A stretch of DNA of 5,345 bases from Burkholderiales bacterium (lineage in GTDB: Bacteria; Pseudomonadota; Gammaproteobacteria; Burkholderiales; Burkholderiaceae_E): NCBI GenBank assembly GCA_027489195.1, contig JAIYAG010000261.1, forward strand, positions 1 to 5,345. Direction: 5' to 3'. The stretch's first letter is position 1. Every line of letters starts with the position of its first letter. Below are positions 1 through 5,345 of the stretch, piece by piece. A model generated the notes under the pieces. That model ran no database searches. It saw nothing but the letters and a program-made list of their open reading frames with translations, and was not told the origin of the DNA. The position numbers and the translations under genes are program-made.

Positions 1-135
1 CGGTTCCTCGAGCTTCGCGTCCAGGGCCTGCTGCATCCAGCGCCCGAACTGATCGAGCGGGGCGTTGGCGGCACGGTCCTCGACGAGCTCGTCGCGGTCG
101 TAGCTCTTGCGCAGGTCGGCGAGTGTCTTGTCCAT
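1..135 (-). CDS. pdxH: Pyridoxamine/pyridoxine 5'-phosphate oxidase, N-terminal 45 residues (partial)
   Basis: The minus strand reads from ATG at 135-133 to the left edge without a stop. It gives 45 residues that begin MDKTLADLRKSYDRDEL and continue through DQFGRWMQQALDAKLEEP. This matches the N-terminus of PdxH: the leading LRxxY segment, then P-L-x-x-F-x-x-W and an A-x-x-A-K-L-x-x-P helix, as in the E. coli enzyme. PdxH is a cytosolic FMN flavoprotein that oxidises pyridoxine or pyridoxamine 5'-phosphate to pyridoxal 5'-phosphate with oxygen, the last step of vitamin B6 synthesis and salvage. The FMN-binding and catalytic core lies outside the window. The gene is divergent from rhlE. The start is placed at this ATG because family proteins begin about here. 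No Shine-Dalgarno precedes it (the bases just before are CTTCCCCTC), which suggests a leaderless or poorly initiated message. Only the N-terminus was available for the identification. Confidence 0.85.
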   Translation of the reverse strand, partial: MDKTLADLRKSYDRDELVEDRAANAPLDQFGRWMQQALDAKLEEP

Positions 136-142
136 GAGGGGA

Positions 143-148
143 AGTATA
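143..148 (-). promoter_or_regulatory. Candidate -10 box of pdxH (leaderless)
   Basis: On the minus strand the hexamer TATACT is one mismatch from the sigma-70 consensus TATAAT and stands out in very GC-rich surroundings. Its last base is 7 nt from the pdxH ATG, so transcription would begin at or next to the A of the start codon. That agrees with the missing Shine-Dalgarno. No convincing -35 hexamer lies 16-18 bases upstream (CCGGTC at the expected place). Confidence 0.4.
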
Positions 149-159
149 GGCACCCGCGG

Positions 160-185
160 CGGCCCGACCGGCGGTCCGGGGGCCG
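160..185. repeat. Inverted repeat in the pdxH-rhlE divergent region
   Basis: CGGCCC (160-165) pairs with GGGCCG (180-185). Inside it, GACC (166-169) pairs with GGTC (173-176) around a 3-base loop, leaving a 3-base bulge at 177-179. The structure covers the place where the -35 element of the pdxH promoter would lie, so it could be a binding site. In DNA this rich in GC it may also be chance. Confidence 0.25.
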
Positions 186-196
186 AGGAGGTCGCG

Positions 197-205
197 TGCT
201 ACCAT
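197..205 (+). promoter_or_regulatory. Possible extended -10 promoter for rhlE
   Basis: TG at 197-198 followed one base later by TACCAT (200-205) has the extended -10 layout. A start near 212 would give rhlE a leader of about 125 bases, consistent with the lack of any long reading frame between here and 338. There is no recognisable -35. TAGATT at 287-292 is an alternative -10 with a shorter leader. Apart from these sites and the inverted repeat, nothing else is evident in the 203-base gap. Confidence 0.22.
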
Positions 206-338
206 GGCCTTCTGGACGTGAGCAGCCAATCAGCGCGTCCTGCCTGGTTTCCTCCCGGGTTCCCTCCATCCCCCCGGACGTCCGCCTAGATTGGTGTCAC
301 TCGGCAAGAGCGGCAGGCTGTCGCTGGAACCGAAGACC

Positions 339-1862
<1,524 letters not shown>

Positions 1863-1870
1863 TCGCCTGA

Positions 1871-1905
1871 GCCGGGCGGGTCGGAGCACGGCCGACCCGC
1901 TCGGT
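1871..1905 (+). terminator. Probable rhlE terminator hairpin
   Basis: Nine bases after the rhlE stop codon, 1871-1884 pairs with 1892-1905 in a 14-bp stem that includes two G-T wobbles. The core is GCGGGTCGG against CCGACCCGC, and the loop is 7 bases (1885-1891). No U-run follows (TCGC), as is common in GC-rich genomes, so it may act as a weak terminator or as a 3'-end stabiliser. Confidence 0.55.
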
Positions 1906-1919
1906 TCGCACGCGAGCGT

Positions 1920-1945
1920 GACGGGCCCGACTCGATCGGCCCGTC
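1920..1945 (+). terminator. Second hairpin downstream of rhlE
   Basis: GACGGGCC (1920-1927) pairs perfectly with GGCCCGTC (1938-1945) around a 10-base loop. It lies 15 bases after the first hairpin and also lacks a U-run. Two hairpins in a row after the stop are compatible with a back-up termination site. Confidence 0.35.
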
Positions 1946-1998
1946 GCCCCGGATTCCCGGAACGGCGCCGCCCGCGCGGTGTGCCGACGATCGTACAT

Positions 1999-2041
1999 GC
2001 CGGGCCGCAGGGCGGCCGCCCGGCCGCGCCTCCGCTAAACT
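1999..2041 (+). promoter_or_regulatory. Candidate promoter region of the envelope operon
   Basis: TAAACT at 2036-2041 is a reasonable -10 hexamer and the most AT-rich spot in this intergenic stretch. It would place a start near 2048, about 44 bases before the lipoprotein ATG. No -35 is visible. Instead, the upstream bases form a GC-rich inverted repeat, GCCGGGC (1999-2005) with GCCCGGC (2018-2024), or alternatively GGCCGC (2003-2008) with GCGGCC (2012-2017). This repeat could be an operator or activator site, or merely the GC background. Confidence 0.35.
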
Positions 2042-2091
2042 GCCGTCGGACGACTGCGGGCACCGCCTGCGTCGCGTGCGGGAGGGAGTCG

Positions 2092-2826
2092 ATGGCGATC
2101 GTTCGAAGCGCCGCACTGGCCGGTGCGTGCACCGTGCTGCTGGCGGCATGTGCCGGGTCCGGGCCGTCGGCGCAGCCCGCGGCCGGCAGCGGCGCGGAGC
2201 AGGCCCTGCGCTGGACCATCGGGCCGGCCCTCGTCGACTGCGTCGGCGTGGCGCCCACCTTCTGCCTCGAATACCGCGATGCGCCGAACGGCCCGTGGAA
2301 GCGCTTCTTCGGCGTCATCGAGGGCTTCGAGTTCCGGCCCGGCCACGAGACCGACATCCTCGTGCGCCAGGAGCCGATCCCCCGTCCGCCCGCCGATGCG
2401 CCGTCGCGCAGGACGATCCTCGTGCGCGAGATCGAGCGCAGGCCGATCACCAGCTCGAGCCTGCCGCCGGCGCTCGCAGGCACCGCGTGGCAGCTCCTCT
2501 CGATGCCCGGCGCCGAGCCTGCCGCCGCGGGCGCTCGGGGCCCGCTCACCCTGGGCTTCGATGCCACGGCCCGCGTGGCCGGCACCTCGGGCGTCAACCG
2601 CTACGGCGCTCGCGTCGATGCCGGCCCCGGTTGGCTGCGGGTGGGCGGGGCGATGTCGACCCGGATGGCGGGCCCGCCCGAGGCGATGGCGCTCGAGTCC
2701 GAGTTCCTGTCGCGGCTGCAGCGTGCCGGCGGCTGGCGCGTCGACGGCGACCGGTTGCGGCTGCTCGACGCGAAGGGGCTCGAGCTGATGCTGCTGCGGC
2801 GCGCGGCACCCGGGAGCGCCTCGTGA
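2092..2826 (+). CDS. Lipoprotein with DUF4377 and META (HslJ-like) domains
   Basis: The 244-residue protein starts at ATG 2092, preceded by a clear GGAGG (2081-2085) six bases upstream. Residues 1-20 are a lipoprotein signal with lipobox LAAC, and Cys20 would be lipidated, so the protein should be anchored in the envelope. Residues of about 39-117 resemble DUF4377: paired cysteines C50 and C58, W69, and FFGVIEGFEFRPGHETDI. Residues of about 124-237 resemble the META/DUF306 domain of HslJ: LAGTAWQLLSM, GTSGVNRYG, STRMAGPPEAMALESEFL and a final DGDRLRLLDAKGLELML. HslJ is a heat-inducible protein linked to novobiocin resistance in E. coli; META and DUF4377 domains often occur together, but their molecular role is unclear. 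The usual META cysteines (GCN and TRMxC) are V168 and G194 here. The stop overlaps the next start as GTGA, so this is the first gene of a coupled set. Domain calls were made by eye, with META the surer of the two. Confidence 0.82.
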   Translation: MAIVRSAALAGACTVLLAACAGSGPSAQPAAGSGAEQALRWTIGPALVDCVGVAPTFCLEYRDAPNGPWKRFFGVIEGFEFRPGHETDILVRQEPIPRPPADAPSRRTILVREIERRPITSSSLPPALAGTAWQLLSMPGAEPAAAGARGPLTLGFDATARVAGTSGVNRYGARVDAGPGWLRVGGAMSTRMAGPPEAMALESEFLSRLQRAGGWRVDGDRLRLLDAKGLELMLLRRAAPGSAS

Positions 2827-3713
2827 GCGCGGCCCGCAGGCGCATGCTCGCCGCGCTGGGCGCGCTGCCCGCCGCGGTCGCGCTGCCCGCCGCGGCGCAG
2901 TCGCGCGACGGCTGGCCGCAGCTGTCCGAGACGCCCGGCGAGCTGCGCCACGGCAAGTGGGTGTGGAACGAGCTGCTGACCGGCGACCCCGACCGTGCCG
3001 TCGCCTTCTACGAGTCGGTCTTCGGCTGGACCTTCTCCCGGCGCGGCTCGGGCGAGCGCGCCTACCGGCTCGCGCGACGCGACGGGCGCCCGGTCGCCGG
3101 GGTGCTGCGCATCGCCGACGGGCGCGACGGCCGCACGCCGGCCGCCCGCTGGGTCGGAATGATGTCGGTGCCCGATGTCGAGGCCGCGGTCGCGCTTGCC
3201 GGCACCGAGGGCGGACGCACGCTGGTCGCGCCGACGACGCAGCTCGGGCGCGGCAAGGTCGCGCTGCTCGCCGACCCCGAGGGGGCGCCTTTCGGCGTGA
3301 TCCGCGCCGTCGACGGCGACCCGCCCGACACCGATCCGCTCGCGGGCGAATGGCTGTGGCGCGAGCTCTGGGCCGCCGATCCGGGCCGCATGTCGGCCTG
3401 GTACCGCGCGCTCGGCCACTACACGCGCCGTCGCGTCTCGAGCAGCAACGACCGCGACGAATGGCTGCTCGCCGCCGGCGAACTGCCGCGGGCGGGCGTC
3501 GTCGACCGGGGCGCGGCGGTGCGCGAGAGCGCCTGGCTGCCGTACCTGCGGGTCGCCGACCTGCCGGCCACCTTGCGCGCGGTCGGCGCCGCCGGCGGAC
3601 GCGTGCTGATCGAACCCTCGCCGCAGCGGCGCGCCGGGCAGGTCGCGGTCATCGCCGATGCCACCGGCGCACCGCTCGGCGTCGCGCGCTGGCCTCTGGA
3701 GGGCGCCCGATGA
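2823..3713 (+). CDS. Exported protein with two VOC/glyoxalase-fold domains
   Basis: The 296-residue product begins at GTG 2823, which overlaps the previous stop by four bases (GTGA), pointing to translational coupling. A later ATG at 2844 would remove the basic N-region of the signal and is less likely. Residues 1-25 form an export signal: ARRRML followed by a hydrophobic Ala/Leu stretch and AAA before Q26. RRRML partly fits the twin-arginine pattern, so Tat export of a folded protein is possible. Two similar domains follow. Domain 1 (about 44-163) has WVWNELLTGDPDRAVAFYE, VFGW and DPEGAPFGVI; domain 2 (about 175-292) has WLWRELWAADPGRMSAWY and DATGAPLGVARW. This W-x-W-x-E-L, D-x-x-R-x-x-x-x-Y, late G-A-P-x-G-V layout is typical of tandem VOC proteins annotated as glyoxalases. 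The Glu usually found near the domain end as metal ligand is not visible in either half, so enzyme activity is uncertain. Substrate unknown. Confidence 0.82.
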   Translation: MSAARRRMLAALGALPAAVALPAAAQSRDGWPQLSETPGELRHGKWVWNELLTGDPDRAVAFYESVFGWTFSRRGSGERAYRLARRDGRPVAGVLRIADGRDGRTPAARWVGMMSVPDVEAAVALAGTEGGRTLVAPTTQLGRGKVALLADPEGAPFGVIRAVDGDPPDTDPLAGEWLWRELWAADPGRMSAWYRALGHYTRRRVSSSNDRDEWLLAAGELPRAGVVDRGAAVRESAWLPYLRVADLPATLRAVGAAGGRVLIEPSPQRRAGQVAVIADATGAPLGVARWPLEGAR

Positions 3714-4024
3714 CGCCGCTTCGCCACATCCCAGCGGGCGGCGTGCAACGCGGCCTGCGTGCCGGCGCACTCTGCGCCGCCCTGGTGCTGGCCGGCTGCG
3801 CGAGCGGCTCGGTCTCGGTCGGGGTCGGCATGAGTGTCGGCTACGGTTACGGGTACGGCTATTCGGCCTGGCCCAACGACCCGTGGCTCGGCCCGCCGAT
3901 GACGGCCGTCCCCCCGATCGGCGTGGTCCCCGGCCCGATGCCGGTGCGGCCGCTGCCCGCCCCGATGCCTCGACCCGTACCCATGCCCATGCCGCGGCCC
4001 ATGCCGCGCCCGATGCCGCGCTGA
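3710..4024 (+). CDS. Small Gly-Tyr / Met-Pro-Arg-Pro repeat lipoprotein
   Basis: This 104-residue protein starts at ATG 3710, overlapping the VOC stop as ATGA, with a strong GGAGGG (3698-3703) six bases upstream. Residues 1-29 are a lipoprotein signal ending in LVLAGC, and Cys30 would be lipidated. The mature chain of 75 residues is low complexity: a Ser/Val/Gly run (32-43), four Gly-Tyr pairs (44-51, bases 3839-3862), a short Trp-containing linker (SAWPNDPWLG), then a Pro-rich end with Met-Pro-Arg-Pro repeats from 86 to 104 (bases 3965-4021). No enzyme fold is apparent, and I do not recognise a named family. It could be a surface or periplasmic linker, perhaps partnering the DUF3300 protein encoded next. 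The coding repeat at the end has a 12-bp period that continues beyond the stop. The reading frame is secure because of the overlap, ribosome site and lipobox. Confidence 0.78.
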   Translation: MTPLRHIPAGGVQRGLRAGALCAALVLAGCASGSVSVGVGMSVGYGYGYGYSAWPNDPWLGPPMTAVPPIGVVPGPMPVRPLPAPMPRPVPMPMPRPMPRPMPR

Positions 4025-4077
4025 ACACAGCGCCGAACGCAGCGCTGAGCGCAGCGCTGAACGTCCTGCTGAACGCC
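4018..4077 (+). repeat. 12-bp tandem repeat, five units, spanning a stop codon
   Basis: Five imperfect units of GCGCTGAACGCA run head to tail: 4018-4029, 4030-4041, 4042-4053, 4054-4065 and a diverged 4066-4077. The first unit includes the TGA stop of the small lipoprotein (4022-4024). Units 1, 3, 4 and 5 all carry TGA in the lipoprotein frame; unit 2 has CGA. The palindrome CAGCGCTG occurs at 4040-4047 and 4052-4059, so the two copies can fold into an 8-bp stem with an AGCG loop. That structure could act in the transcript as an attenuator or 3'-end stabiliser. Confidence 0.75.
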
Positions 4078-4096
4078 ACGCGGCGCCGCGCGGCGT
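4073..4096 (+). promoter_or_regulatory. Stem-loop ahead of the DUF3300 ribosome site
   Basis: ACGCC (4073-4077) pairs with GGCGT (4092-4096). After an A-C mismatch, CGCG (4079-4082) pairs with CGCG (4087-4090) around a GCGC loop. The 12-base palindrome CGCGGCGCCGCG forms its core. It lies 16 bases before the Shine-Dalgarno of the DUF3300 gene. There is no U-run, so partial termination, an RNA processing site or chance are all possible. No separate promoter for DUF3300 is visible between 4025 and 4125. Confidence 0.3.
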
Positions 4097-4125
4097 CGCC
4101 CGTTCCGACCCGAGGAGAGCTCCCG

Positions 4126-5345
4126 ATGTCGTTGTCCCCAGCGTTGTCCGTCGCGCCGGTCGCGGCGCCCGGCCGGCCGGCCCGCCGCGGCCTGCTGCAC
4201 CGGCTCGTGGCGCTCGTCGCGCTGTGCGCGGCCTGCGTCGGCCTGGCGTTGCCCGCTGCCGAGGCCCAGGCCCAGACGCGCTACACCCCGCCCGAGCTCG
4301 AGCAGCTGCTCGCGCCGATCGCCCTCTATCCGGATTCGGTGCTCGCGCAGATGCTGATGGCTTCGGCCTATCCGGCCGAGGTGCAGCTCGCGGCCGAGTG
4401 GCTGCGGCGCAATCCGACCTTCAAGGACAAGGGCGACGCCGCGGTCCGTGCCGTCGACAACCAGCCGTGGGACCCCGCGGTGCGCTCGCTGGTTGCGTTC
4501 CCGCAGGTGCTGGACCTGATGGACGCGAACCCCGACTGGACCGCCCAGGTCGGCGACGCGTTCATCGACCAGCGCCCCGACGTCATGGCCGCCATCCAGG
4601 CGCTGCGCCTGAAGGCGCAGCTCGCCGGCAACCTGCAGTCCAACGACAAGCTGAGCGTCTCGTCGCAGGACCAGACGATCATGATCCAGACGCCGAACCC
4701 GCAGGTCGTGTACGTGCCCTCGTACAACCCGACGGTGGTCTACGGACCCTGGCCCTATCCGACCTACCCGCCGGTCTACCTGCCGCCGCCTCCGGGCTAC
4801 TACGTCGGCACGGCCTTCGCCAGCGGCATCGCGTTCGGCGTCGGCATCGCGGTCACCAACGCGATCTGGGGCGGCTTCAACTGGGGCGGCAACGACGTCA
4901 ACATCAACGTCAACAACTTCAACAACGTCCACATCAACAACAAGCAGAACTACGTGCGGACGGGCAACAAGTGGGAGTACGACGCCTCGCACCGGCGCGA
5001 CGTTCCGCGCAACGACCGCGCCTCGCGCGACCGCGTGCAGAAGAGCGCGGTCACCGCGCGCGACCGCAACGATCTGATCGCCTCGGAGCGTGACCGGCAG
5101 GCTGCGGGCAGCCGCGACCGGCCGGCCACCGGTGACCGCAGCCGCCCCGACGGCCAGCGTCCCGACCTGCAGCGCCCGGACGGCCAGCGCCCGGACCGCC
5201 AGCGCCCGGACCGCCAGCGTCCGGAGGCCCAGCGTCCGGCCGCGCGCCCGGCGGTGCCCGATCGAGGCGCGTTCGAAGGCATGGACCGGCCTGCGCGCGA
5301 CCAGGGCGCGAACCTCGCTGTCTGTGAACGTCGGAACGGCAAACG
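4126..5345 (+). CDS. DUF3300 family exported protein (3' end beyond window)
   Basis: Starting at ATG 4126, with AGGAG (4113-4117) eight bases upstream, the frame stays open for 406 codons to the right edge. Residues 1-48 hold a basic start (R17-R26), a hydrophobic core (28-45) and a likely cleavage near AEAQA, so export to the periplasm or beyond is expected. Residues of about 53-205 match the DUF3300 core: YTPPELEQLLAPIALYPDSVL, QMLMASAYPAEV, W92 and the sequence WDPAVRSLVAFPQVL, then the YVPSYNPTVVYGPWP segment. Next come a Tyr/Pro stretch (209-226), a glycine-rich hydrophobic segment (228-250) and an Asn-rich block with NINVNNFNNVHINN (259-272). The tail from about 285 is charged and Arg/Asp-rich, with five-residue RPDxQ repeats at 340-369. 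The molecular function of DUF3300 proteins is unknown. The gene lies 101 bases after the Gly-Tyr lipoprotein and may share its transcript. The last visible residues look less typical than the preceding tail, but no stop intervenes. Confidence 0.9.
   Translation, partial: MSLSPALSVAPVAAPGRPARRGLLHRLVALVALCAACVGLALPAAEAQAQTRYTPPELEQLLAPIALYPDSVLAQMLMASAYPAEVQLAAEWLRRNPTFKDKGDAAVRAVDNQPWDPAVRSLVAFPQVLDLMDANPDWTAQVGDAFIDQRPDVMAAIQALRLKAQLAGNLQSNDKLSVSSQDQTIMIQTPNPQVVYVPSYNPTVVYGPWPYPTYPPVYLPPPPGYYVGTAFASGIAFGVGIAVTNAIWGGFNWGGNDVNINVNNFNNVHINNKQNYVRTGNKWEYDASHRRDVPRNDRASRDRVQKSAVTARDRNDLIASERDRQAAGSRDRPATGDRSRPDGQRPDLQRPDGQRPDRQRPDRQRPEAQRPAARPAVPDRGAFEGMDRPARDQGANLAVCERRNGK
5143..5232 (+). repeat. 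15-bp coding tandem repeat (RPDxQ) in DUF3300
   Basis: Six units of 15 bases encode RPDGQ, RPDLQ, RPDGQ, RPDRQ, RPDRQ and RPEAQ (residues 340-369), followed by the diverged RPAAR. Units 3-5 are nearly identical at the DNA level, which suggests recent slippage or unequal exchange. A change in copy number would keep the frame and only alter tail length. Confidence 0.8.

Noticed and set aside
107..289. Short plus-strand open frame of 60 codons
   Set aside because: It overlaps the start of pdxH and its promoter, has no ribosome site, and its translation resembles nothing known.
291..338. TTG start giving RhlE 16 extra residues
   Set aside because: The extension is not part of the RhlE family N-terminus, and ATG at 339 puts the Q-motif phenylalanine at residue 7, as expected.
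4018..4077. CRISPR array
   Set aside because: Units of 12 bases directly abut with no spacers, so this is a simple tandem repeat.
2601..4079. 492-codon minus-strand open frame over the VOC and lipoprotein genes
   Set aside because: The plus strand here has recognisable domains, overlaps and ribosome sites. The minus frame is Arg/Ala-rich shadow; its hydrophobic start comes from the 12-bp repeat read backwards.
3859..4992. 377-codon minus-strand open frame over DUF3300
   Set aside because: It is Val/Asp/Arg-rich shadow of the DUF3300 codons with no motif, and it lies opposite a clear family member.
4224..5093. 289-codon plus-strand open frame inside DUF3300
   Set aside because: It is out of frame with the DUF3300 gene, has no ribosome site, and is Arg/Ala/Gln low complexity caused by the Asn- and Arg-rich codons of the real gene.

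Overview
This is a GC-rich window with strong third-position G/C bias in every gene. The gene content and the RhlE, PdxH and DUF3300 types suggest a betaproteobacterium, probably Burkholderiales. That assignment is inferred from gene style and was not searched.

Layout. Positions 1-135 hold the start of pdxH on the minus strand, cut by the left edge of the window. A divergent control region follows (136-338). rhlE, encoding a DEAD-box RNA helicase with a long disordered tail, lies at 339-1862 on the plus strand. Positions 1863-2091 carry two tandem GC-rich hairpins, the first a probable rhlE terminator, then a weak promoter and a good Shine-Dalgarno site. Four plus-strand genes come next: a DUF4377 + META/HslJ-like lipoprotein (2092-2826), an exported protein with two VOC/glyoxalase-fold domains (2823-3713), a small Gly-Tyr and Met-Pro-Arg-Pro lipoprotein (3710-4024), and a DUF3300 exported protein (4126 to the right edge, still open).

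The first three of these four genes are joined by 4-base stop/start overlaps (GTGA, ATGA), so they are almost certainly co-translated. DUF3300 follows after 101 bases, which contain a 12-bp tandem repeat and a hairpin, and may belong to the same transcript. All four products carry an export or lipoprotein signal, so the unit looks like a cell-envelope operon unrelated to the housekeeping genes beside it. Its function is not known from the sequence. META/HslJ relatives are linked to heat and antibiotic stress, and DUF3300 has no established role.

The best leads are the four-gene all-exported cassette, a 12-bp periodicity that runs in phase from the Met-Pro-Arg-Pro coding repeat through the stop codon into the intergenic region, a META domain that has lost both hallmark cysteines, and an exported tandem VOC protein without the usual metal ligands. 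No mobile element, CRISPR array, tRNA or rRNA was seen. Many long open frames on both strands are GC-driven shadows.
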